Positions 35,139 to 44,456 of a stretch of 64,000 bases of DNA are shown piece by piece; the stretch's first letter is position 1, and every line of letters begins with the position of its first letter. This stretch comes from Anaerolineae bacterium. Lineage in GTDB: Bacteria; Chloroflexota; Anaerolineae; Aggregatilineales; Phototrophicaceae. A model generated the notes under the pieces. That model saw nothing but the letters and a program-made list of their open reading frames with translations, was not told the DNA's origin and made no database searches. A program made the position numbers and the translations under genes. Location of the stretch: positions 248,001-312,000 of the forward strand of contig JAFLCG010000007.1 in the NCBI GenBank assembly GCA_017303635.1, in the 5' to 3' direction.

Positions 35139-36401
35139 TTACCCCACAACCTGTTGTACTATTCCAACTGCTCGCGGTATGCCCTTTTCATCGGCCATGG
35201 CATCTCGTAATTCGAGCGCCTGCCGCCGCATTTCCATGTTGGTGGTCATCAACTTCATCGCAGCAACAAGGTTTTCAGGAGTCAGCTTCGCAAACGGAAT
35301 CGCTGAGTGTCCAACACCCAATTCAAAGGTTCGCCTTCCCCAGAACGGCTGATCCGCCGTGAAGGGAACGACCATCGACGGCACCCCGGAACGCAGCGCG
35401 AAGCCGGTTGTACCTGACCCGCCGTGATGGATGATGGCTGCCATGCGCGGAAACAGCCACCCGTACGGCGCATAATCGAGCAAGAATACGTTCTCAGGCA
35501 GGTCAGTTTTACCCAGTTGTGCCCAACCCGCGTGCAAAATACCGCGCCTGCCGCTCCGCTGAAGTGCCTCAAGAATCAGGCGGGTCGTTGCGCCCGGATC
35601 AGGAACCGGCATACTGCCAAAACCGATGAATACAGGCGGTTCACCCGCTTCCAGAAAGTTCAGCAGCGCCTCGGATGGCTCCCAACCAGACTCATCCAGC
35701 GTCCAGTAGCCGGTTGTATGGACATGGTCGCCCCAGTCCGGCTGCACAGGAATGACATGCGCACTAAAGCCCTGAATGACGGGCACCCGCTCATGCTTCA
35801 TCCTGCGCATATTGCCCCACCAAAACGAGGCAGGTGTCAAACCCAACTGCTGTCGAAAGGCATTGATCGAGTTGCGGAACGGATGCCAGGCGAGTTGTTG
35901 ACCAATGGAGTAGGTCAGGCGGTTGTACCAGGGTCCCAGAGAAAACTGTACCGGCAGCAACGACAATGGATATGCGCCAGTGACTTCCTGCGGAATGACG
36001 GACAGCGCGACGTACGGCACCCCGAGTGCCTCCGCCAGATCGTACCCGTAGAACCCACCAGGCAGTTGACTGAGGATCGCATCCGAGTCCCGCAAGGCAT
36101 CGGCAGCAAATGACTTTTGATAGCTCTGAGTGATCGCGCCGAACGTCCGCATAATCCCGCGATACATCGAGAACAGATTGAGCCCGTTCCCTTTCATCCC
36201 GGCCAGCATCATCTCGTTGGTTAGCGCCTGAGCATCGCCTTCCACAGCAAAGAACTCCAGCCCCTGCCCGCGCACCATCGCCTCGAAGCTCTCCAGCGTG
36301 ACCATGCGCACTGCATAGCCTGCCTCCAGCAGACCGCGCCCCAGCGCGACAATAGGCTGCACATCCCCGCGCGATCCGATGGCAATCAAGGTTAGCTTCA
36401 T
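35139..36401 (-). CDS. UGT/GT28-type glycosyltransferase
   Basis: 420-aa cytosolic glycosyltransferase with the GT-B fold, like bacterial sterol/lipid glucosyltransferases. N-terminal domain begins MKLTLIAIGSRGDVQPIVAL; the nucleotide-sugar binding C-terminal domain has PPVFIGFGSMPVPDPG, then HHGGSGTTGFALRSGVPS and VPFTADQPFWGRRTFELG, the signature of this group. AAGG stands before the ATG. No neighbours reveal the acceptor, which could be a sterol, hopanoid, carotenoid or diacylglycerol. Confidence 0.87.
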   Translation of the reverse strand: MKLTLIAIGSRGDVQPIVALGRGLLEAGYAVRMVTLESFEAMVRGQGLEFFAVEGDAQALTNEMMLAGMKGNGLNLFSMYRGIMRTFGAITQSYQKSFAADALRDSDAILSQLPGGFYGYDLAEALGVPYVALSVIPQEVTGAYPLSLLPVQFSLGPWYNRLTYSIGQQLAWHPFRNSINAFRQQLGLTPASFWWGNMRRMKHERVPVIQGFSAHVIPVQPDWGDHVHTTGYWTLDESGWEPSEALLNFLEAGEPPVFIGFGSMPVPDPGATTRLILEALQRSGRRGILHAGWAQLGKTDLPENVFLLDYAPYGWLFPRMAAIIHHGGSGTTGFALRSGVPSMVVPFTADQPFWGRRTFELGVGHSAIPFAKLTPENLVAAMKLMTTNMEMRRQALELRDAMADEKGIPRAVGIVQQVVG

Positions 36402-36453
36402 GTCACACCTTCTTGCTTCACATCAAGACACTCTTTAATCGGGCCGTTACGCA

Positions 36454-37119
36454 CTAATAATGCGACTCATCCCCTAATCCGGCTCCTTTAGCGCGGAGAA
36501 TGGCCTGCGTGCGGTCAACTACCTGTAGCTTGCTAAAGATATTCGACACATGATTACGGACCGTCTTCAAGCTGATATGCAGCTGCTCCGCAATTTCCCC
36601 ATTGGACTGATGACTGGCCATCAGGTGCAAAATCTCCCGTTCACGCTCGGTTAGTTCAGGGAAAGAAACCTGAGTGGATGCAGGCAGGTGCTGCCTTTCG
36701 GCAAAGTAGTTCATCAAACGCCGCGCAATTGATGCCCCGAAAATAGCCTCCCCGCTGGAAACCGACTGAACCGCCCGCAGTAAATCGGCTTTCATGGTCC
36801 CCTTCAGTAAATAACCTCGCGCCCCTGCGCGCATTGCCGAGAACACAAAATCATCATCCTCAAACATCGTCAGCACCAGGATGGCAATATGAGGACTGGT
36901 ATGCAGGATACGCCGGGTAGCCTCAATTCCGTTCATCGTTGCCATCTGAATATCCATGAGGATGACATCGGGCTGAAGGCTCGCCGCGAGAGTGATCGCT
37001 TCTGCACCTGATCCGGCTTCCCCAACAACCATTGCCTCCGGTGCTGAATCGAGCAGTGCCCGTAGTCCACTCCGAAAACCGACATTGTCATCCACAATCA
37101 GGATCGTGATTTTGTCCAT
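36454..37119 (-). CDS. NarL/LuxR-type response regulator
   Basis: 221-aa two-component regulator: receiver (ITILIVDDNVGFRSG, phospho-acceptor near D55 in DVILMDIQMATMNG, lysine in GYLLKGTM) and C-terminal LuxR HTH (LTEREREILHLMASHQSNGE, ISLKTVRNHVSNIFSKLQV). The gene starts nine bases after the stop of the sensor kinase, so the two form a cognate pair in one operon. Confidence 0.93.
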   Translation of the reverse strand: MDKITILIVDDNVGFRSGLRALLDSAPEAMVVGEAGSGAEAITLAASLQPDVILMDIQMATMNGIEATRRILHTSPHIAILVLTMFEDDDFVFSAMRAGARGYLLKGTMKADLLRAVQSVSSGEAIFGASIARRLMNYFAERQHLPASTQVSFPELTEREREILHLMASHQSNGEIAEQLHISLKTVRNHVSNIFSKLQVVDRTQAILRAKGAGLGDESHY

Positions 37120-37128
37120 CGTATTGTT

Positions 37129-39207
37129 CTATTCTCGCGGGAGCGAAACTTTGATCTGAGTGCCTTCTCCGGGTGCTGACCGAACCTCACACAGGCCGCC
37201 GAGTTCATCAACGCGTTCATAAATCGAGTTTAATCCAATCCCGGCTCGGCGTGCCGTCGGAATACCAATGCCGTCGTCCGCTATGGACAGTTCAATATGT
37301 CTATTTACAGCCATAGCCACGCGACAGGTCCGGGCCTGAGCGTGCCGAGTCACATTCGTTAGTGCCTCCTGCACAATTCGGTACGCTGCCACCTCAACGG
37401 CTGCTGGGAGTGCCGGCAGACTTTCTGGCGCTTCTACAGTGATCTGTACACTGCTATTGGCAAACTGATCGGCCTGTTCGCGGATCGCCGATAACAAACC
37501 CAGATCATCCAGGGCTGGCGGACGGAGCGCATAGGCAATTCGTCGAATTTCGCTGAGTGCACTTTGCGCGCCGGTGATAATGGTATCTAGCAGAGCTTCG
37601 CTTTTTTCCGGGTTTGTCTTTGTCCATTCACGGGCAGCTTCGGCTTGCAGAGTCAGGGTTGCCAGCGCAGGGCCCAGACCGTCATGTAAGTCCCGTCGCA
37701 ATCGGCGGCGTTCCTCTTCACGGGTAGAGAGAATTTGCTGCCGTGATTTCTGCAAGTCATTCGTCAGCCGCCGCGCATGAACCACGCTGCTCGCCTGCCG
37801 CGCAACCTGTTCTAGCACCATCCGATCCGCCGAGTTGAGATCTTCGTTGGGGGATCGAGTGGATACATTTAACACCCCAATCGTACGCGCTTGATAGATC
37901 AGTGGGAATGAAACCACCCTCCCATAAGCCCGGCCTGTCGAAACGGAATCGGCCTTACCCGTTTCTTCATCTACTTGCTCAACCGCCACATAGGGCAGTT
38001 TCAGGGTCTGTGCAGTGACTTCGACCAGATGTTGCAGTGCCGCTTGTGGAGAGAAAATCACTTCGAGGCTCTTGCTCAATTCCACCATCACGGCCAGCGG
38101 CTCATCCCGCCTGCCAAACATCAGCCGACTGATGACCTGCTGAAGCCACTGTCGCAGGGGTTGGAACAACACCGCGATGACGCCCGCACCCAGTAGCGAG
38201 ATGACGAAATTGCCCTCGTCATGCACGAGCCGACTGAGGCTGGTGACGACCAGCGCATAAACCGCAATCAGAATGCCTGTCAGTGCGCCGAATACCAGCG
38301 TGCGGTTGAGAATGACATCAATATCCCATAGGCGGTAGCGCAAGATGGCTATACTGACACCGGCAGCAATCGGCAGATAAAAACCAATCGTGGTGACGAC
38401 CCCTTCCAAAATTGCGCCATACTCATTACCCACAAATAGCGAAAAAACAGTGTTGCTTGCCAGGGCAACAGCCGCACTCAGGAGTAACCACTTGGTCTGC
38501 TGCCGCTGCACCATCGTGTAATGGGAACGGTAGCGATACGCCTGGATGACGATGTGAAAACCATAAACAAGCAGCAGCCATAAGTATACGAAAACGGGTT
38601 GCCAACTGATCAGGTTGATAGGGGGTGGCAGTATCCACACCGCGTAATTCGCCAGAATGAGCAGGGTGCCGAGGTGCGCCCATCGCGGATAGAATTTTCC
38701 ATCCGGGAATGTCTGGAAGAACAGCGACAATGCCAGATACATGGGCATGATGGTGAGACCCGGCACCATCGCGATGATAGGTGGCAAATCCGTATAGTCC
38801 CACGCAGTCATGAAGACGAAGGAAGGCCCACCCGCCGCCAGCGTAATCAACAGATAGGAAACCAGCAACCCATGCCAATCCCGCGAACGGTAGCGTAGGA
38901 CTAACAAGCCAGCGAACCAGCAGAAGACCGAAAACGACACAAAGACAATCAGGTTAAATGCTGCCAACCCTGATATCGAGACATTGTGCTTTGACACTGT
39001 CTCCACCATGGTTTGCTGCACCCAGTTACATGATTCCGGCCTATCTGGATCGCAAAGCGTGCTGAGCATCGTGTATGTGGCCGGGATGCTCAACAGAAAG
39101 GTGCCAAACAGAATCGCAACCAGCACCAACCATACTGCACGTACCCGGATCAACCATTTGCTGGCGGGTCGATTATCCTGGCTATCGAGGGCGATTGTGC
39201 TTGCCAT
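37129..39207 (-). CDS. NarL-family sensor histidine kinase with GAF domain
   Basis: About 692-aa membrane kinase. Residues 15-370 contain some ten hydrophobic helices with an extracytoplasmic loop carrying two cysteines (LCDPDRPESCNWVQ). A GAF domain follows (about 395-480), then HisKA_3 with phospho-acceptor H508 in RRDLHDGLGPALA and a C-terminal HATPase (TNVTRHAQA, ADDGIGIPTARRAGIGLNSI). The ATG at 39207 is preferred because AGGA lies eight bases upstream and the membrane segment starts soon after; the frame continues to 39267. It signals to the regulator immediately downstream. The gene ahead encodes a secreted SnoaL-like protein 80 bases away in the same direction. Confidence 0.88.
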   Translation of the reverse strand: MASTIALDSQDNRPASKWLIRVRAVWLVLVAILFGTFLLSIPATYTMLSTLCDPDRPESCNWVQQTMVETVSKHNVSISGLAAFNLIVFVSFSVFCWFAGLLVLRYRSRDWHGLLVSYLLITLAAGGPSFVFMTAWDYTDLPPIIAMVPGLTIMPMYLALSLFFQTFPDGKFYPRWAHLGTLLILANYAVWILPPPINLISWQPVFVYLWLLLVYGFHIVIQAYRYRSHYTMVQRQQTKWLLLSAAVALASNTVFSLFVGNEYGAILEGVVTTIGFYLPIAAGVSIAILRYRLWDIDVILNRTLVFGALTGILIAVYALVVTSLSRLVHDEGNFVISLLGAGVIAVLFQPLRQWLQQVISRLMFGRRDEPLAVMVELSKSLEVIFSPQAALQHLVEVTAQTLKLPYVAVEQVDEETGKADSVSTGRAYGRVVSFPLIYQARTIGVLNVSTRSPNEDLNSADRMVLEQVARQASSVVHARRLTNDLQKSRQQILSTREEERRRLRRDLHDGLGPALATLTLQAEAAREWTKTNPEKSEALLDTIITGAQSALSEIRRIAYALRPPALDDLGLLSAIREQADQFANSSVQITVEAPESLPALPAAVEVAAYRIVQEALTNVTRHAQARTCRVAMAVNRHIELSIADDGIGIPTARRAGIGLNSIYERVDELGGLCEVRSAPGEGTQIKVSLPRE

Positions 39208-39289
39208 AGGTTCTATCCTGACGATAAACGAGGCATGAGGACGACCGGGGTCGTCCTCAACTTTCACCTAGTTTGAGATGATCGCGGCT

Positions 39290-40333
39290 TCAGCTACCCA
39301 TTGCCGGGATTATACCCAGCCCCATGAGCAGTGGCGTGGCATCGCCTTCAATCCATTCTTCGACGATCTTGCCATCGGCATCGAAACGATCAATCGCGCC
39401 GAACTGCCAGGTGATCGTCTCGCCCGTCGCCGTCAGGGGCATCCCGAAGAATTCGATGTCCTCGCTAAAAGTGCCACTGAGCGTGAGCAGCGTTGCAGCC
39501 CAATCGCCCTCGGCCACAGTTACGGTCTGGGTCGTGGTCATATCTGGCATCGCCATTGCCAGCATCGCCGGGAAAGCGGCTTCTTCTGCCGCCTGCGCCG
39601 CCGTAACCGAATAAGCGCCCCCAAAGCCCCAGGCCACATACGGGTCGGCATGGAAACCGGTGGTGTCGCTACCCGGCTCAAGCCCGATGAGCTCGGCAAA
39701 TGAAGCGAGATTGCGCGCTTCCATGCCGCTGGTGAACGAGGCGGCCAGTTCGTCGGCGCTGAGGGTTTGATAGCCGGCTGCCCCCTCAATCGGCGTTCCG
39801 GTGCGCGCGCCTTCCCGAGGCGGGAATGCACCAACCTGGCCGAATAGGATGGCAGGGTCGCTGATGACCCAAGCTTCATCCACCAAACCATCGGCGTTGA
39901 GACGCAGGAACCACATTTCTGTCCAGGTGATCGCCTGATTGTTGGGAGGGAGCGGATCAGGCCCGAACGGAGCAAAGCTGAATGGCTCGGTGAATGTCCC
40001 CGTCCACGTTATATGCCCAGCTAGCCAATCCCTCTGCGCGATCACCACCGCCGGATTCATCTGGATGTCAGGCATAGCAGCGGCCAACGCCCCATCGTAT
40101 CCCCGCACACCATCCGGCGACATCGGTGCCAGCACGGGGTCGCCCTGATTCATCATGAAGGGGTCGGTCAACAAACTATAAAAGGCTTCCCGATTGCCCG
40201 CGTTGTACTGCGCGACCATATCCAGAAAGATTTGTTTATTGCGCTGGGCATTGTCTTCCTGCGCGGCTACGCTCCCTGCGCCAATCATCACCAGCATTAA
40301 GCCTACAAAAATCATTCTTGCAATCTGTTTCAT
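39290..40333 (-). CDS. secreted protein with two SnoaL-like domains
   Basis: About 347 aa with a clear signal peptide (MIFVGLMLVMIGAGSVAA then QED). Two repeats of a SnoaL/ester-cyclase-like alpha+beta barrel follow, at about 28-150 (FLDMVAQYNAGNREAFYSLL) and about 190-320 (FTSGMEARNLASFAELIG); the second ends with ITWQFGAIDRFDADGKIVEE. Members bind small hydrophobic ligands or are catalytically inert; no activity can be assigned. AGGAGG stands eight bases before the ATG at 40333. Co-directional with a two-component system, it might deliver a ligand to the sensor, which is inference. Confidence 0.75.
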   Translation of the reverse strand: MKQIARMIFVGLMLVMIGAGSVAAQEDNAQRNKQIFLDMVAQYNAGNREAFYSLLTDPFMMNQGDPVLAPMSPDGVRGYDGALAAAMPDIQMNPAVVIAQRDWLAGHITWTGTFTEPFSFAPFGPDPLPPNNQAITWTEMWFLRLNADGLVDEAWVISDPAILFGQVGAFPPREGARTGTPIEGAAGYQTLSADELAASFTSGMEARNLASFAELIGLEPGSDTTGFHADPYVAWGFGGAYSVTAAQAAEEAAFPAMLAMAMPDMTTTQTVTVAEGDWAATLLTLSGTFSEDIEFFGMPLTATGETITWQFGAIDRFDADGKIVEEWIEGDATPLLMGLGIIPAMGS

Positions 40334-40541
40334 GAGTGAGTCCTCCTGAAGTAAGTTCGATATCCTCACTCTAGGAGATCATGCGTCCCGCTGTCATGGG
40401 ACTTGTTCCCGTTTTTCTGGGAATTATCCAGTCTGGCAGCCTTTAACAGATGGTTGTTGACACCCTCGATCAGCGCTAAAATAGAGGAATTGAGGGAGAA
40501 CTTCCGCATCACAGTTGACGACCAGCTGCGAAGCTACAGAG

Positions 40542-40573
40542 CGCCCTGCCGATCTCCGCAGGGCGTTATTTAT
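40542..40573 (+). promoter_or_regulatory. leader hairpin before the phosphoribosyltransferase gene
   Basis: CGCCCTGC (40542-40549) pairs with GCAGGGCG (40558-40565) over an 8-base loop, followed by TTATTTAT. It lies 18-49 bases before the ATG. A TTGACA at about 40457 followed by AAAATA could be the promoter, making this a leader structure and possible attenuator; it may also simply block readthrough. Confidence 0.5.
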
Positions 40574-40590
40574 GATGCACGAGGGCCTGG

Positions 40591-41313
40591 ATGATGGTAG
40601 ATATGAACAGTCTCGACTTCTGGCGCAACCCAACCGGTGTGGTCATCCCGAACGACCCCCTCAAATTTCTGTATGTCACCGATGATGCCGAACACCGCAT
40701 GGTGTCCTGGTTGGCAGCGCGCTTCTTTGAATACCAGCAGCGGCATCTCGGTACCGAGCGCGAAATTTCCAAAATGGTCATGATAACCATGGGTGCCCTG
40801 CTGCCCGGTGTCCTCCTGCAGGATTACATCACCCACTGCGCCCCGCCCGACCTGCCTAAAGTCGAGTTCGGCACCTTCGGTGTGCGCTGTTACCTCGGCC
40901 CCGGCCAACCGCTGGAACATCCCGAAGTCGTCCAGCCCCTGTCAATTGATGTGCGCGGGCAGACCGTAGGCATCGTCGAAGACCTGATCGACCTGGGTGA
41001 AACCACGCGCTTCGTCCATGACTGCCTCTGCTCCCCCTATTGCGGCGCACGCAGTACCCTCATCATCGCCCCCTACCGCAAGAGCAGCCCCGCCTGGTTA
41101 GAGGGACAGGAATTCATCATCTTCGGCAATTGTCCGAAGGATACCTGGATCATCATGCCCCGCGAGCGTGTCGAAACCATGGTCAAGCGCGTCCCGACCT
41201 GGGTACAAAGCGGAGCCGACAAAGACGAGTGCATTCGCCGCCTGCGATTGATCGGCTACCCCGACTATCTTATTGATGACTGGTTCGAGACTGCCTGGGA
41301 ACGCGCCGTCTGA
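40591..41313 (+). CDS. type I phosphoribosyltransferase-like protein
   Basis: 240-aa cytosolic protein. The PRPP-binding loop appears as VGIVEDLIDLGETTRFVHDC, preceded by a basic/hydrophobic core and followed by FIIFGNCPKDTWIIMPRERV, similar in order to xanthine/hypoxanthine phosphoribosyltransferases. The usual double acidic pair is ED here. A C-terminal extension (KDECIRRLRLIGYPDYLIDD) resembles a helical dimerisation or regulatory tail. GAGG stands six bases upstream. It is the only plus-strand gene in this part and has no purine-pathway neighbours. Substrate base unknown. Confidence 0.65.
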   Translation: MMVDMNSLDFWRNPTGVVIPNDPLKFLYVTDDAEHRMVSWLAARFFEYQQRHLGTEREISKMVMITMGALLPGVLLQDYITHCAPPDLPKVEFGTFGVRCYLGPGQPLEHPEVVQPLSIDVRGQTVGIVEDLIDLGETTRFVHDCLCSPYCGARSTLIIAPYRKSSPAWLEGQEFIIFGNCPKDTWIIMPRERVETMVKRVPTWVQSGADKDECIRRLRLIGYPDYLIDDWFETAWERAV

Positions 41314-41328
41314 GAACCACCTATTCGT

Positions 41329-43494
41329 TTACGGTACGGCAATCACAAATGAATCAGCCGCGCTCCAAGGACCAAGTGTGGTATCCGGGTTGATGATTCG
41401 TACCCGCCAGTAGTAGCGCCCGTTGGTAAGTGGCTGCGGTACTAGTACGGACTGTACCCCTGCGCCCACATCTACACTTATGACACCTGCCCCACTGAAT
41501 GAGGGCTTGGGGCTGATCTGAATCCGATGAGCGCGGTTCAAATCACTCGACCAACTCAGTACGGGCTGGCTGGAGAAGTAGCGGTTACGCACCGGCGCTT
41601 GCGACTGCCCTGAGCAGCGGGCAGCAACGACCCCACTGGGCGAATAGGGTGAATAGCGCAAAGTCGAATAGATCGCAATCGTGCGAACGCGGTAGTAGTT
41701 CGGCACTTCGCACTCTGGTAGCAGATCGACAAAACGGGCATTGGTCGCTGAAACACGCCCAAGCTCTACCCATCCACTCATTCCATCAGGCGAGCGCTCA
41801 ATAGCATATAGGGATTTATCTGCATTGCTATCTGACCAAGTAAGGGTCACTTGACCGTACTCATCCGGCGTCCCCTGGGGAGTCGTCGGAGCTGTCAGTG
41901 TGCCGATAATCGTCAGGAAGATGCCAGCGCTCCCTGGCTGATAAGCATCAGCTGAGATTGGGAATTGAATGGATGCGCTCCCACCTGTGACAACATACGT
42001 TCCATCCGGGCGGAGCGCCACTCCCCGAACCAGATCATAAGCATCTGAAAAAATAATCCCGGGGTCATAAAGCCCACCCAGATAAGTCGAAAACAGGAGA
42101 TCAGAGCCATCCGCGTTGAGGGTGGCGATAAATCCATCCGGGTAGGTGTCATACCCTGGTGGATCAGTCTGTACTGGATTAACTAACGGGAACACAATTG
42201 AGCGTGTATCACCTACGACAGTCACCTGTTGTCCTACCCCGACAACTATATCCCATACCTGTTCACCACCCCCCGTACCGACATAAGTAGAATAGACTAA
42301 CGAACCTTCCCCGGATTCATTCGGATCAAAGGCAGCAACAAATGAATGCGGGCCGCAGCAAGTCGGAGTTTGACGATATGCGCCCGGCGTCGTAGGCAGG
42401 TTTGCCGAAGCATAACCCCCAATGTAAATGCGGTTACTGGTCCCGCTACGATCAATCCCAATAGCTGTTCCTCTGAAGCTACCGACTGCGCCCAGGTACG
42501 AGCTATATTCGATAGTGGTTACGAGCGGGCTTAGCTTCATTACAACGGCATTGACGTTGAACGCTTCCCCGCCATAGACTGTTTGAAAAGCGCTGCTCGT
42601 CGTTGGGAAATCAGGCGAACTTGTAGAGCCGGTCAAATACAATACACCATCGGTGCCGACCACCATGTCAGGATCAATTTCGTAATCGCTTCCACCGATG
42701 AACGTTGAGAACAAGAGGGCGGTGCCATCGTTGGTAAATCCGGCGACATAAAAATCAGTGCTCCCAGAAAGGTCACTGTCCAACGCATCCAGCACAGGAA
42801 AATCCGGGGAGAAGGTTGAACCGGTGACATAAATGTTGCCGTTGCCATCCAGGCCTACCGCCATCGTGCTATCTTGTTCGATCCCACCCAGAAAAGTCGA
42901 AAAAGCTAAGGTATCCCCCGCTGCGTTCAGCTTAAGTATAAAACCATCAGCATCGCAAAGCTGTGTGGGGACATCTTCTTGTCCTCTAACACATACTGGA
43001 TTATTGGGATTGGTATAGAGCGGATTCTGAAGGGGAAAATTAACCGAGGTGGTGCCTCCAACTACATAGATATTTCCCTGCAAATCAACAGCAATATCCT
43101 CGATATAATCAAAACCAGCCCCACCCAGCAGGGTTGAATACAGGATTGTCCGTCCCGTAGGGTCGAACTTCATGATAAATGCATCAGTGCAAGGAACTGC
43201 GTTAGTACCGCAGTACAATCCTCCGTGTTGAGACTGATAAGCGTTAACCAACGGAAACCGATCAATTTCAAAACCATAAATTGACCCGGCAATGTAGATA
43301 TTTCCCTGACTATCTAGCGCAATCGTGTGTGCTGAATTCTGACCGCCAAACCCATATTGAGCACTATAACGAATGACCTCATTCCCGTTCGGCACATAGT
43401 CTTGCGAGGCTACCCAACGTGGTGCCCCCGATACAATGAGGAGAAGGGTCACCATAAAAGCCAAACGATAGCTACCTTGAATCGGAGCTAGCAT
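41329..43494 (-). CDS. secreted SBBP-repeat beta-propeller with fibronectin-type III domains
   Basis: 721-aa exported protein. Signal peptide at residues 1-30 (LAFMVTLLLIVSGAP). Seven SBBP-type blades follow between about 50 and 500, each with a D-x-x-GN-I/LY-V-x-G core (ALDSQGNIYIAGS, AVDLQGNIYVVGG, LDGNGNIYVTGS, TDGVLYLTGS), building a beta-propeller. The rest carries FN3-like modules (GQVTLTWSDSNADKSLYAIE, YYRVRTIAI; GRYYWRVRIINPDTTLGPW). No catalytic motif is seen; surface binding or adhesion is the usual guess. Confidence 0.8.
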   Translation of the reverse strand: MLAPIQGSYRLAFMVTLLLIVSGAPRWVASQDYVPNGNEVIRYSAQYGFGGQNSAHTIALDSQGNIYIAGSIYGFEIDRFPLVNAYQSQHGGLYCGTNAVPCTDAFIMKFDPTGRTILYSTLLGGAGFDYIEDIAVDLQGNIYVVGGTTSVNFPLQNPLYTNPNNPVCVRGQEDVPTQLCDADGFILKLNAAGDTLAFSTFLGGIEQDSTMAVGLDGNGNIYVTGSTFSPDFPVLDALDSDLSGSTDFYVAGFTNDGTALLFSTFIGGSDYEIDPDMVVGTDGVLYLTGSTSSPDFPTTSSAFQTVYGGEAFNVNAVVMKLSPLVTTIEYSSYLGAVGSFRGTAIGIDRSGTSNRIYIGGYASANLPTTPGAYRQTPTCCGPHSFVAAFDPNESGEGSLVYSTYVGTGGGEQVWDIVVGVGQQVTVVGDTRSIVFPLVNPVQTDPPGYDTYPDGFIATLNADGSDLLFSTYLGGLYDPGIIFSDAYDLVRGVALRPDGTYVVTGGSASIQFPISADAYQPGSAGIFLTIIGTLTAPTTPQGTPDEYGQVTLTWSDSNADKSLYAIERSPDGMSGWVELGRVSATNARFVDLLPECEVPNYYRVRTIAIYSTLRYSPYSPSGVVAARCSGQSQAPVRNRYFSSQPVLSWSSDLNRAHRIQISPKPSFSGAGVISVDVGAGVQSVLVPQPLTNGRYYWRVRIINPDTTLGPWSAADSFVIAVP

Positions 43495-43598
43495 ATTGTG
43501 TCCTTACACCCAACACTCTTTAAAATATAGTATAGCTCAATATAGCTTACACTATACGTACGATTGGGTCATAACAACATCATAGAATGCTCACCGCT

Positions 43599-44399
43599 CT
43601 AGAACGTAAGCCAGTCACTTATCGCCGCTTTCACCGCCAGCGTATGCCCCTCGACACTGACCGCCTTCGACGGCACCTCAACCAACCGCGCATGGGGTAG
43701 CCACCCCGCCAATGCCTGCGCCATCGCCAGCGGATGAGCCGGATCTTGCCCGTTGCCGATCACCAGCGTGGGCATCGTCAACTGCGTCCACGCCGTCCGA
43801 TCCCCCACCGGCTGGCTGGCAGGCATCCGCAGCAAACGAACCACGGCCTCCGCCGCCCGGGGATGATCGAACTGGGTCAGCAAGCCCCGCGCCGTATACG
43901 GCACCTCAGCCGCGAGGGCTTGATACACTGCCGTTTGTTCAAACTGCGCTTTACCCACGGTCACCCCATACTGCTGGATGCAGCGACCAATCTCAGCCAT
44001 CACCTCCAGGCTGGGGGGCGACGGCGCGTCCAACCATGCCGGACGCACCAGGATCAGCCCACGCACACGCTGAGGTTGTAGTGTTGCCACGCTCAGGCTG
44101 ATGCCCGCCCCCATCGAGATCCCGCCAATGACGAACTGCTCCAGCCCCAGGTGATCCGCCAGTGCCAGCACATCCGTCGCCATCTGGGCGAAGCTGAACC
44201 CATCTTCTGGCCCCAACGGATAGGTGCCGCCATGCCCCCGCATATCCATCCGAATCACGCGCAAGCCGTCCGGCTCTGGCAAAATCTCCAACGGTTGACG
44301 CAAGTCCGCCGTCAAACCATGTTGCAGGATAACAGGCAGTCCCTCGCCCTCATCCACATAGTTGAAAGCAATCTGGTCATGATGAAAAGTAGGCATCAT
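43599..44399 (-). CDS. alpha/beta hydrolase
   Basis: 266-aa soluble hydrolase of the alpha/beta fold: oxyanion region LQHGLTADL, nucleophile serine in IGGISMGAGI, acid likely in NGQDPAHPL, and histidine in VSVEGHTLAV near the end. RMDMRGHG is the usual strand-4 motif. It could be an esterase, lactonase or related enzyme; the substrate is not apparent. Translation may start at 44399 or at the next ATG codon. Confidence 0.85.
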   Translation of the reverse strand: MMPTFHHDQIAFNYVDEGEGLPVILQHGLTADLRQPLEILPEPDGLRVIRMDMRGHGGTYPLGPEDGFSFAQMATDVLALADHLGLEQFVIGGISMGAGISLSVATLQPQRVRGLILVRPAWLDAPSPPSLEVMAEIGRCIQQYGVTVGKAQFEQTAVYQALAAEVPYTARGLLTQFDHPRAAEAVVRLLRMPASQPVGDRTAWTQLTMPTLVIGNGQDPAHPLAMAQALAGWLPHARLVEVPSKAVSVEGHTLAVKAAISDWLTF

Positions 44400-44416
44400 C
44401 CCTCTGTATCTTTTTT

Positions 44417-44456
44417 CGACTATAGACTATCAGCTATCGACCATTGACTATCGACC
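44417..44456. repeat. short-period repeat, GACTATC-type
   Basis: Degenerate tandem units reading GACTATA, GACTATC, GCTATCGACC, GACTATCGAC. It covers the last residues and stop codon of the epimerase gene at 44434, so the repeat encodes that protein's final SIVNGR. Confidence 0.65.

Noticed and set aside
35424..36113. 229-codon plus-strand frame inside the UGT-type glycosyltransferase
   Set aside because: Antisense shadow; the glycosyltransferase signature is complete on the minus strand.
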